Source: Clostridia bacterium
GTDB lineage: Bacteria > Bacillota > Clostridia > Oscillospirales > CAG-272
Assembly (NCBI GenBank): GCA_017454675.1
Contig: JAFTCN010000047.1
Coordinates: forward strand, 1 to 47,618
DNA length: 47,618 nt
Reading direction: 5' to 3'
Numbering within the stretch: the first letter of the stretch is position 1; every line of letters starts with the position of its first letter. The notes under the pieces are model-generated. The model had not been told where the DNA came from. It searched no databases and saw nothing but the letters and a program-made list of their open reading frames with translations. Position numbers and translations under genes: made by a program. Shown here in pieces: positions 33,126 through 40,937 of the stretch.

Positions 33126-33758
33126 TCAGGCGTCGCGCGATTCTATTATGAATACTCCGCCGGAGCGGACCGAGATCAGCGCACAGTTGCCTTCGATCTC
33201 GTTGCTTACCGCGTACTGCACGGTCCTGTCGATGCGCCCGCCCTTGAGAGGGTATTTGCAGCCGTCGATCTCCACGCCCTTTACCCTGCTGTCAGCCGCG
33301 ATCACAGACAGATACCGGTAGGGACTGCGTCCTATTAGCGCCGAAGACGAGCGCATGAAGCGAGCCCTCGACCTGCCGTCGGTGATGACGGCCCAGACGC
33401 CTTTCGAATTCAGGTATTCGAGGATGAAGAGGTTCGCCAGCGTGTGGTCGAGACGGCCGGCGAGGCCGCCTACGATAACGATCTGATCCGCTCCCCGTTC
33501 GAGCGCCAGGGATACGGCCGCCTGAGTGTCGGTGTTGTCCTTCACCGTGTTGAGGCGGACGATCTCGGGTCCGTCAGGGACGTTGTTCTGTCCGAGCGAA
33601 TCGAAGTCGCCTATGAGCACCGCGACCTTCTCGCCGAGGCGGAGGGCATTGCGGTAGCCCGAATCGGCCGCGATGACCAGGTCGTCGCCCTTGGGATGCT
33701 CGATTATGTATTCGGGGCAGATATCCCCGCCGGTGTAGATGAATGCTTTCGATCCCAT
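33126..33758 (-). CDS. thiN: Thiamine diphosphokinase, 210 aa
   Basis: ThiN transfers pyrophosphate from ATP to thiamine, making the cofactor TPP in the cytoplasm. Landmarks are AADSGYRNA near 31-39, LIGDFDSLG near 48-56 (acidic metal and ATP site), NTDTQAAVSLA near 75-85 and GGLAGRLDHTLAN near 97-109, the family core. The C-terminal beta domain (about 140-205) binds thiamine. The length is normal. It follows rsgA by 72 bases; in many Firmicutes rpe lies between these two, but it is absent here. Confidence 0.94.
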   Translation of the reverse strand: MGSKAFIYTGGDICPEYIIEHPKGDDLVIAADSGYRNALRLGEKVAVLIGDFDSLGQNNVPDGPEIVRLNTVKDNTDTQAAVSLALERGADQIVIVGGLAGRLDHTLANLFILEYLNSKGVWAVITDGRSRARFMRSSSALIGRSPYRYLSVIAADSRVKGVEIDGCKYPLKGGRIDRTVQYAVSNEIEGNCALISVRSGGVFIIESRDA

Positions 33759-33830
33759 TTCAGTTCAGTTTTCAGCAGCACCGCCTTCCCGCCCCGGATG
33801 GCATATCCGCGGCGCGGCCGGCGATCCGGC

Positions 33831-34778
33831 TCAGTCCCATTTGCGCTTTTCCTTCAGGAGGCGGTACATCTCCCTGTAGCTCTCGTGCCTCGACGGCGCT
33901 ATCCTGCCCTCTCTGACTGCCTTCGCGACGCCGCAGTCAGCCTCACCGGTGTGTGTGCAGTCGGGCCAGCGGCAGTCGGGATAGCAGTCTGCGAAGTCGG
34001 GCATGCAGTCGGGGAGCGCCTCCGCCGGGATAAAATCAAAATTCGTGAAGTCTATCATCGAGAACCCGGGGGTGTCGGCAATGAACGCGCCGGGTATCCC
34101 GGGGGCGGGATACAGCTCGACCTTTCGCGTGGTGTGCCTGCCCCGTCCGGTCTTGCGGCTGACCTCTCCGGCGTCGAGTCCCAGGCCGGGGAAAAGCCGG
34201 TTGAGAAGGGTCGACTTTCCGGCGCCGGACGCGCCGGCGAATGCAGCGGTCTTTCCGGGGAGCGTCTCCGCGATGAACCGTCCGAGCTCTGTGACGCCGC
34301 AGCTCTCTCCCGCCGCGCCGTCCGGGCAGAATCCTGTCCTGAAGACGGGATAGCCGGACCTCCGGTATATGTCTTCCAGCCTGTCCGAGGAATCCTCATC
34401 CAGGTCGGACTTGGTCACGACGATCACCGCCGCCGTATCCCTGTATTCGGCCGCCGCGAGCAGCTTGTCGAGCGTAAGCAGCGACGTCCCGGGCCTCGCG
34501 GCCGAGCAGACGGCGAAAAGCGTGTCGATATTGGCCATCGGAGGCCTGATGAAGACGTTTTTCCGCTCTGCGACCCCGATGATCGACGCCCCCGCCGCCG
34601 CTCCTCTGCCTTCGGCTGCTCCGTCTGGCAGCGCGACCGTCACGCTGTCGCCCGGGAGCACGGGGCCGTCCAGCTTCAGCACGCCGCGGGCGCGGCAGTC
34701 GAAGCTCTCTCCTTCGCGGGTGAGGACTCCGAACAGTCCTCCGACTGCCCGTATGACGCGTCCTTCGACGGTCCTCAT
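33831..34778 (-). CDS. rsgA: Ribosome small-subunit-dependent GTPase A, 315 aa
   Basis: RsgA is a circularly permuted GTPase that checks late 30S subunit maturation. An N-terminal OB-fold (about 1-78) is followed by the G4 motif VTKSD (121-125), G1/P-loop GASGAGKST (182-190), a TTRK switch segment and G3 DTPGF. The C-terminal zinc knuckle is DCRWPDCTHTGEADC with the expected Cys and His. The length is normal. Its ATG 34778 overlaps the stop of the upstream gene by 4 bases (ATGA). In Firmicutes it usually follows pknB directly; here one extra gene is inserted. Confidence 0.96.
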   Translation of the reverse strand: MRTVEGRVIRAVGGLFGVLTREGESFDCRARGVLKLDGPVLPGDSVTVALPDGAAEGRGAAAGASIIGVAERKNVFIRPPMANIDTLFAVCSAARPGTSLLTLDKLLAAAEYRDTAAVIVVTKSDLDEDSSDRLEDIYRRSGYPVFRTGFCPDGAAGESCGVTELGRFIAETLPGKTAAFAGASGAGKSTLLNRLFPGLGLDAGEVSRKTGRGRHTTRKVELYPAPGIPGAFIADTPGFSMIDFTNFDFIPAEALPDCMPDFADCYPDCRWPDCTHTGEADCGVAKAVREGRIAPSRHESYREMYRLLKEKRKWD

Positions 34779-36394
34779 CGGGCGTTCTCCGAAACGGGGG
34801 CGAGGACGAATTCGGGAGAAAAGTCCCGCCTCCCGTCTTCGCCGGCGTCCTCCTCAAGTGCGAGGAAGGCTCCGCCGCGCAGGCTGTTGTGGAAGGCATA
34901 GCGCCCGCCCAGCCCGTACGAGGAGTAGTCGGCGCAGCCGCACAGTGCGAACGAGATCCCGGGGAAAGCGCCGCTCGCGCAGTCCTTCACGGCCGAGATA
35001 TTGTTGTTTCCGGCGTAGAACACGAAATCGCTGAACCCGCGGCCGGCGAGTTCGCCCATAAGGACGGAGGATGCGCCGGGAAGGCAGTCCGTCTCGCTGT
35101 CCCATATCCCCATCCCGTTCAGTTCCTCCGGTGTGAGCTCCGAAGTATACGCCTCAAGGACTCCGCTCACAAGGCCGGGGAACACCGCCGCGGCGGATAT
35201 ATCCCGGCCCGCTCCTCGACGCATGGCGGCGAAGTAGGCGGAGATGCCGGGCGACGGCCCCTCGGTGTCAGGGTAGCCGGAAGCAAGTCCGGCTCCGACC
35301 GCCAGCACGGCGGCCTCCGGAACGCCGTCCTTCGCGCTGATAAGCCACCTTCCCTCGGCGGGAATGATAACGTCTTTTCCCCCGATATCGGCGATGATCC
35401 CCGCTGTCTCCTTCAAGACCGGGGCAAGTTCGGAGCCGTCGGGGCCCTGCATGCAGAACCAGCGGGTCCCGAGGCTGTCGAGCGTCTCGGATATTGCGGT
35501 CCACGCCTCCCTGATCTCGCCGGGATCGGTCTTTCCGCAGTCGAGTCCTCCGTTGAAGATCACGGCGGACGGCGAAGTTTTGCCTATCAGGCTCTCTATC
35601 GCCTTCAGCGATTCGCCCCCGACCGAAGGCCGGGAGATCACCAGGACACCTGCGCCCTGATCCAGAAATACCGGAGTCTGCGGCAGCTTTTCCGAGACGC
35701 TCGTCCCGTACATCGTGCCGAAGAACCGGTGCAGCCGGCTGTATATCGCGAAATAGTCGGTGAATCTGTCGGCGGCCTGTATCGCGGCCTCCTCGCTCAT
35801 CGCGAGCAGGCTGACCGTTATTCCGTCTCCTTCGCCGCCGGCGCGGGCGATCTCCCAGCCGTCGGGGCCGAGCCGGAGCCAGACATCGAAATAGCTCTCT
35901 TCATTCTGCGATGTGTACCCCAGGAGCACCGTAAGGCTCGCGGTGTCCGCCGAAGCGTCGTATACGCTGTCCGGGACCGCTCTGACCTCCAGGGAATCGA
36001 CCGAGGACAGCTTTGAGATAACTATCCCGGCGACGTTCTCCGCCCAGCCGTCCGACGCGCCGTACACCACGAGCACCGACGCCCTGTCGTACTTTTTTAT
36101 CAGCTCTTCGGCCGAGATTCCGTTGTCGATGACCCCCGTCTTCAGTCCGACGGCCCGTATCACTGTGAATACGGCCGCGGCAGCGAAGAGCACGAGCAGG
36201 CCGAAGATCGATATCTTTACCGCCTTTTCGGCTTTGCCGCCGGTCGCGCGGCCGCCTTCGTCAGAACGGCTGCCTTCGTCAGAACGGCCGCCTTCGTAAG
36301 AACGGCTGCCTTCGTAAGAACGGCTGCCTTCGTCAGAACGGCTGCCTTCGTAAGAACGGCTGCCTTCGGACTTCCGTTTGAAAAACGGCTTCAT
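34775..36394 (-). CDS. Membrane-anchored degenerate metallophosphoesterase-like protein, 539 aa
   Basis: An N-terminal tail with seven hexapeptide EGSRS(Y/D)-type repeats (about 10-51) is followed by one membrane helix (about 60-81), so the bulk should be outside the cell. Residues about 153-215 resemble the small domain in the lipoprotein at 5946-7832. Residues 249-490 align by eye with the phosphoesterase at 521-1474: ISRPS for VSDIQ, GGLDCG (282-287) for GGDNCD, GPDG (317-320) for GNHD, AGNNN (461-465) for AGHLH, and a matching CGC near 485-487. The equivalents of metal ligands D20, D52, H90, H258 and H260 are Arg, Leu, Asp, Asn and Asn. It should therefore be catalytically dead and may bind a ligand. 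It overlaps pknB and rsgA by 4 bases each (ATGA). Confidence 0.78.
   Translation of the reverse strand: MKPFFKRKSEGSRSYEGSRSDEGSRSYEGSRSYEGGRSDEGSRSDEGGRATGGKAEKAVKISIFGLLVLFAAAAVFTVIRAVGLKTGVIDNGISAEELIKKYDRASVLVVYGASDGWAENVAGIVISKLSSVDSLEVRAVPDSVYDASADTASLTVLLGYTSQNEESYFDVWLRLGPDGWEIARAGGEGDGITVSLLAMSEEAAIQAADRFTDYFAIYSRLHRFFGTMYGTSVSEKLPQTPVFLDQGAGVLVISRPSVGGESLKAIESLIGKTSPSAVIFNGGLDCGKTDPGEIREAWTAISETLDSLGTRWFCMQGPDGSELAPVLKETAGIIADIGGKDVIIPAEGRWLISAKDGVPEAAVLAVGAGLASGYPDTEGPSPGISAYFAAMRRGAGRDISAAAVFPGLVSGVLEAYTSELTPEELNGMGIWDSETDCLPGASSVLMGELAGRGFSDFVFYAGNNNISAVKDCASGAFPGISFALCGCADYSSYGLGGRYAFHNSLRGGAFLALEEDAGEDGRRDFSPEFVLAPVSENAR
36242..36367 (-). repeat. 18-base tandem repeat coding EGSRS(Y/D) (7 units)
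   Basis: Seven 18-base units differ mainly at one codon (Tyr or Asp) and encode the cytoplasmic N-terminal tail of the degenerate phosphoesterase. The reading frame is preserved in every unit. Ser and Tyr recur in each unit. Confidence 0.95.
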
Positions 36395-38862
36395 GGCGTC
36401 GTTACGGGGAGAGTCTCCGCCGAAGTCTCCTCCGGCGGTTCAGTCGGTTGCGGTTCGGTCTGCGGTTCGGTCGGTTGCGGTTCGGTCTCAGGGACCTCGA
36501 TCTCGGGACCGGTGTATCCCGGCCCGCGGCTGACGTATATGTCGACCGTTATCGTTCCCTCAAGGCCGGTGATCTCGGTATCGGGAGCGGCAGACTGTCC
36601 GAAGACGGTGTATTCCCCGGCGGTGTTCGCGCGATAGAGTATCCTTGCTTCGATGCCGCATTCGAGCATAAGCGACACGGCGTCCTCGTAATCCATCCCG
36701 ACGGTGTCGGGCACAGTGACTGTCACGGTGTAGTCGGGACCGCCCGAAACGGTAAGAGACACGTTGACGTAACCCGAAGCGATGTCCACCCTGGTCTTCG
36801 GCGCGGGAGACTGCGCTATGACGGTGCCGGCGGGAGCGTCGTCCCTCTTGTAGATCACGGCTATGCGCGGCACGGCGAAGCCCTCAAAACCGTAGTTTAT
36901 GAGCAGCTCGGCGTCTTCGAGAGGCAGATTGCATACGTTGTACATCGCGAGAGTGCGGTCGTATTCGGGGCCTCCGCTCACATTGAGGATGACCTCGGTG
37001 AGCTCTGCGTCGATATCCGATTCGGGGGACGGCGACTGCACCACGACGGTGCCGACCTCCGTGTCGCTCTTGACGAAGATGGTCCTGCCCGTCAGTCCGT
37101 ATACCGCGAGCCTGGCTGTTGCCTCCTCCGAAGTGAGACCCCGGACGTCGGGGTATACGTTGGTGTTGAAGTCCGGGCCGCCGCTGACCACGAAGTCCAC
37201 CTCCGACGCGCCGGTGTAGAGCGCGCCGCCCTCTGCGGGTTCATGGCTTATAATGCTGCCGGCGGGCATCGACGACCTGGTGTAGATCACGTCGCCGACG
37301 TATATCTGATGCTCGTCGAGGACCTTCATTACTTCGGGCTCGGTCATGCCGGTGAAGTCGGGAAGAACGAAGACAGAGGCCTCGGTCCCGATGCTCACGC
37401 GCAGCGTGATGCGGCTGCCGATCTCGACTTTCGTCCCCGGCTCGGGGTCGGTGGCGATGACATAGCCTGACGGGATGACAAGGCTCGACTCGCGCACGAC
37501 GAGCACGGTGAAGCCGCTCGAACGCAGCGACGTCTGCGCTATCCGCCAGTCCATGATGGTGAAGTCCTCAAGTACGGCTGTCTCGACGCCCTTGCTGACC
37601 GTAAGCGTGACGGTGCAGGGGCTCCTGCGGCTGGCGCCGCCGTTGGGATTCTGCTTGATTATAGTTCCCGCGGGGTGATCCTCGGAGAACACATATTCGA
37701 CTTCGAGTCTGAAATCCGAGCCGAGGCCGAGCGTCTCGAGCTGCTCGCCGTAAAGCTTTTTGTCGCCGATCTCGTCCTCGGACATGTACATCCCGCCTTC
37801 GACGTTCGGCACGGTGACGCTCTTTCCGCCGAGAGTGCCTATGTTGAGCCTGTCTAGGACGGTGAACGCCGAAACGATGCCGACCAGCAGCAGAGCGAGC
37901 GCGATCCCTATGATGACGGGGGTCATCGACCGGCTCGGCGGGTTCTCGGAGCGGTTCTTCTCCGATCTCGTCTCGGCCTTGATGCGCGCGGGCGTCATGA
38001 CCTTCGCGCGTCTGTTCCGCTTCAGTCTGCGAAGCTCTCTGAACATGTCCAGGGCGCTCTGGTATCTGTCCTCCGGCTTTTTTGCGATCGACGACATGAT
38101 CAGCGTCTCGAGTCCCTTCGGGATCTTCCGGTTGATCTCGCGCGGCCGGACCGGCTCGGCATTTATGTGCATCATGACGACGGACATAGCGGTCTCGTCG
38201 TCGAAAGGCAGCCTGCCGGTCGCCATCTCGTACATCATGATGCCGAGCGAATAGAGGTCGGACCGGAAATCGATGTTCTCGCCCTCGGCCTGCTCGGGAC
38301 TGATGTAGTATACGGTGCCGATCGCCTTCTCGGACACGGTGCCGGTCTCGGCGTTCGGCAGTTTCGCGATGCCGAAGTCGGTGACCTTGACGTATCCGTT
38401 CTTCAGGAGCATGATGTTCTGCGGCTTGATGTCGCGGTGGACTATGCCCTTCGAGTGGGCGTGCGCCAGCGCCGCCAGGATCTGCTCGGTGTATCCCTCG
38501 AGCTCGTCGAAGCTGAGCGCGCCGCGCTTGTCCATGTAGTCGCGGAGAGAGATGCCCTCGACATACTCGAGGACTATATATTTCACGTCGCCGCTGATGG
38601 ATATGTCGAATACCGACACGATGTTCGGATGAGAGAGCATCGAGACCGCTTTCCACTCGTTCATGAACCGGCGGAGGACTTCCCGGTCGCGGGAGGCCTC
38701 CTCCTTTATGATCTTGACCGCGACGGGCTTGCCGCTGTCGAGATCGGTGGCTTTGAAGACATATGCCATTCCGCCGCTTCCGAGGAGCTTCTCGAGCCGG
38801 TATCTGGCGTCGAGGGTCTTGCCGAGGAAGCGCTCGTATTCTTTCTTTCTTACTTTGTCCAT
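36391..38862 (-). CDS. pknB: PASTA-domain serine/threonine protein kinase, 823 aa
   Basis: This is a PknB/PrkC/Stk1-type kinase that senses wall fragments and phosphorylates cytoplasmic proteins. The kinase domain (about 20-283) is complete: Gly loop GSGGMAYV (28-35), K50, E69, HRD (142-144), DFG (162-164), SPE (188-190) and DRYQSA near 265. A basic linker leads to a membrane helix (about 315-336). I count six extracellular PASTA modules (from about 348 to 795), each ending in a VSxG(P) or VSIGT segment; three to five are usual. A Pro/Glu/Thr tail (TEPQPTEP repeats) closes it. It pairs with the PP2C phosphatase upstream (106-base gap) and overlaps the downstream gene by ATGA. Confidence 0.95.
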   Translation of the reverse strand: MDKVRKKEYERFLGKTLDARYRLEKLLGSGGMAYVFKATDLDSGKPVAVKIIKEEASRDREVLRRFMNEWKAVSMLSHPNIVSVFDISISGDVKYIVLEYVEGISLRDYMDKRGALSFDELEGYTEQILAALAHAHSKGIVHRDIKPQNIMLLKNGYVKVTDFGIAKLPNAETGTVSEKAIGTVYYISPEQAEGENIDFRSDLYSLGIMMYEMATGRLPFDDETAMSVVMMHINAEPVRPREINRKIPKGLETLIMSSIAKKPEDRYQSALDMFRELRRLKRNRRAKVMTPARIKAETRSEKNRSENPPSRSMTPVIIGIALALLLVGIVSAFTVLDRLNIGTLGGKSVTVPNVEGGMYMSEDEIGDKKLYGEQLETLGLGSDFRLEVEYVFSEDHPAGTIIKQNPNGGASRRSPCTVTLTVSKGVETAVLEDFTIMDWRIAQTSLRSSGFTVLVVRESSLVIPSGYVIATDPEPGTKVEIGSRITLRVSIGTEASVFVLPDFTGMTEPEVMKVLDEHQIYVGDVIYTRSSMPAGSIISHEPAEGGALYTGASEVDFVVSGGPDFNTNVYPDVRGLTSEEATARLAVYGLTGRTIFVKSDTEVGTVVVQSPSPESDIDAELTEVILNVSGGPEYDRTLAMYNVCNLPLEDAELLINYGFEGFAVPRIAVIYKRDDAPAGTVIAQSPAPKTRVDIASGYVNVSLTVSGGPDYTVTVTVPDTVGMDYEDAVSLMLECGIEARILYRANTAGEYTVFGQSAAPDTEITGLEGTITVDIYVSRGPGYTGPEIEVPETEPQPTEPQTEPQPTEPPEETSAETLPVTTP

Positions 38863-38968
38863 GCTGTTTATGTTTTCCGTCTATTCGTCACAGGGATTTG
38901 CCGCTCCGGCCGTTTCGCGCGGGCGCGGCATGCGGGCTGCCGGTGAGGCGCTTCACGCAGGCGCCGGC

Positions 38969-39742
38969 TCAGAGCTCGATCAGTAAGACCGTTATATTGT
39001 CGGGCCCGCCGGCTTTTCTGGCGGCGGATACGAGCCTGTCGGCTTTTTTCGCTATCGTGTTGCCGCTGGAGAGCACCGACAGGATCTTTTCCGCCGGCAC
39101 GCAGGTGTACAGACCGTCAGAGCAGATCATGAGGTATCCGGCCTCGCCGTTCTCGGGAGAGGTATCGACACCGATTATGTCGGCATCAACGTAGGTATCG
39201 ACGCCAACCGCCCTCGTGATGATGTTCCGGATCGGCGAGTGCGTCGCGTCCTCGGCCGTGATGGCCCCCTTGTCGACCATCTCCTGGACCATCGAGTGGT
39301 CGCGGGTCAGCTGAGTCAGCCGGTCGGAGAAGACGCGGTAGAGACGGCTGTCACCGACGTTCACAGACCAGGCGAAGCCCGAATCGGTTATCAGAACGGC
39401 GTTGAGCGTCGTACCCATTCCGTTGAGGCTGCCGTCCTCCTTCTCTCTCGCCTTGCTGAAGACGGCATAGTTGGCGGCGTCGGCGGAGGCCGTCAGTGCG
39501 TTTCGCACCGAACGTTCGCTCAGATCCGGAACCGCCGCGGGGTTGTCGGGGATGAGCGTCTCGCGCATCATGGCGACGAATGCCTCGAGCGCCGTTTTCG
39601 ACGCGAGAGAGCCTCCGGCGTAGCCTCCCATGCCGTCGCAGACGACGCAGAGAGTCACCCCCGGAAGCAGACTGTATATTCCGAAGCTGTCCTGATTCTC
39701 GTGACGGATGATTCCGACATCGCTTTTTCCGTAAAATCTCAT
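38969..39742 (-). CDS. stp: PP2C-family protein serine/threonine phosphatase, 257 aa
   Basis: This cytoplasmic metal-dependent phosphatase (PrpC/Stp) is the usual partner of the PASTA kinase and reverses its phosphorylations. Landmarks are RHENQDSFG (13-21), CDGMGGYAGG (35-44) with the metal Asp, the SVNVGDSRLYR motif, TRDHSMVQEMV, ICSDGLY and the final GGPDNITVLLIE. The length is standard. It lies 43 bases after rlmN and just before pknB, the canonical order. Confidence 0.95.
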   Translation of the reverse strand: MRFYGKSDVGIIRHENQDSFGIYSLLPGVTLCVVCDGMGGYAGGSLASKTALEAFVAMMRETLIPDNPAAVPDLSERSVRNALTASADAANYAVFSKAREKEDGSLNGMGTTLNAVLITDSGFAWSVNVGDSRLYRVFSDRLTQLTRDHSMVQEMVDKGAITAEDATHSPIRNIITRAVGVDTYVDADIIGVDTSPENGEAGYLMICSDGLYTCVPAEKILSVLSSGNTIAKKADRLVSAARKAGGPDNITVLLIEL

Positions 39743-39785
39743 TCAGGCTACCGCCTTTCGTATCTGTCCTGTCTTCTGTCTTCTC

Positions 39786-40916
39786 TTATATCTTCTCTTG
39801 TTTGTTTTCCGTTCCGGCCGTGTCCGCGGCTTCCGCAGCAGAGCGCCGGAGCTGTCCGCACGACGCGTTTATATCCGGCCCCAGCGTCCGCCTCACCGTG
39901 GCTCGGACACCGTGCTTTTCGAGCGTCTGCCGGAAGGCCTCGGTCTGCGCTCTGTCGGGCGCCCGGAGATCGCGTTCCCTGACACTGTTGAGCGGGATCA
40001 GGTTGACGTGTATCGGATACCGGCTCATGGTGCCCCGGCGCAGCGCCCGGTTCAGGAGCTCAGCCAGCGCCGCCGCGTCCTTTTCTCCGCAGTTTTTTCC
40101 GCTTATCAGAGTGTACTCGAACGATATCCGGCGGCCCGTCGCACCGGCGTAGCGCCGGCACGCGGCCAGCAGCTCGGAGATGTTCCAGCGCCGGTTGACC
40201 GGCATAACGGCGTCGCGGACGGCGTCGTCGTGAGCGTGGAGCGACACGGAGAGCGTTATCTGGAACTTCTCGGCGGCAAGTCTGTCGATACCGTCGACGA
40301 CCCCGCATGTCGAGAGCGATATGTGCCGCTGGCCGATGCAGAGCCCGCCGCGCGGATCGCTGACGAGACGTATGAAGGCCGTCGACGCTTCATAGTTGTC
40401 GAGCGGCTCGCCGATGCCCATCATGACGATGTTGTCGACCCGCTCGCCGCTGTCGTTCCCCGCGGCGATCACCTCGCCGAGGATCTCTCCGGCGGTCATG
40501 TTCCGTATCCGCCCGCCGAGCGTGGACGCGCAGAACGCGCAGCCCATCCGGCAGCCGACCTGCGTCGAGACGCAGACGGTGTTGCCGTGCCTGTACCGCA
40601 TGAGTACGGTCTCGATCAGGTTGCCGTCGGCGAGCCGGAGCAGATATTTCACCGTGCCGTCGACCGACGACACCAGCTTCCGGGCTATCTCCGGCAGCCT
40701 GTACGGGGCCCTTTCCTCAAGCTCCGCGACGAGCTTTGCCGGTATGTTGCCCATCTTTCCGGGCGGGATCCCGCGCTGCATGCGCGGGTATATCTGTTCA
40801 GCCCTGTAGGAGGGCTCGCCCAGCGACGCGAGCAGTTCCGACAGCTGTCCGAAGCTGAACGAGAGCAGGTCCGGAGGATATCCGGCGGACGGTCCCGCGA
40901 CTGTTCGGTTGTCCAT
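39786..40916 (-). CDS. rlmN: 23S rRNA (adenine-2503-C2)-methyltransferase, radical SAM, 376 aa
   Basis: RlmN methylates A2503 of 23S rRNA (and A37 of some tRNAs) with a 4Fe-4S cluster and SAM. The cluster motif is C122-x3-C126-x2-C129 (CRMGCAFCAS), with MGIGEPLDN, SLHAHDD and NLIPLN segments as expected. A conserved C-terminal Cys in INASCGQL (near 355) is the methylated catalytic residue of the family. The N-terminus has the accessory domain with YPRMQRGIPP. The length is normal. It starts 21 bases after rsmB in the long minus-strand run. Confidence 0.96.
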   Translation of the reverse strand: MDNRTVAGPSAGYPPDLLSFSFGQLSELLASLGEPSYRAEQIYPRMQRGIPPGKMGNIPAKLVAELEERAPYRLPEIARKLVSSVDGTVKYLLRLADGNLIETVLMRYRHGNTVCVSTQVGCRMGCAFCASTLGGRIRNMTAGEILGEVIAAGNDSGERVDNIVMMGIGEPLDNYEASTAFIRLVSDPRGGLCIGQRHISLSTCGVVDGIDRLAAEKFQITLSVSLHAHDDAVRDAVMPVNRRWNISELLAACRRYAGATGRRISFEYTLISGKNCGEKDAAALAELLNRALRRGTMSRYPIHVNLIPLNSVRERDLRAPDRAQTEAFRQTLEKHGVRATVRRTLGPDINASCGQLRRSAAEAADTAGTENKQEKI

Positions 40917-40937
40917 TCCGCGGACCTCCTTCCGTGC

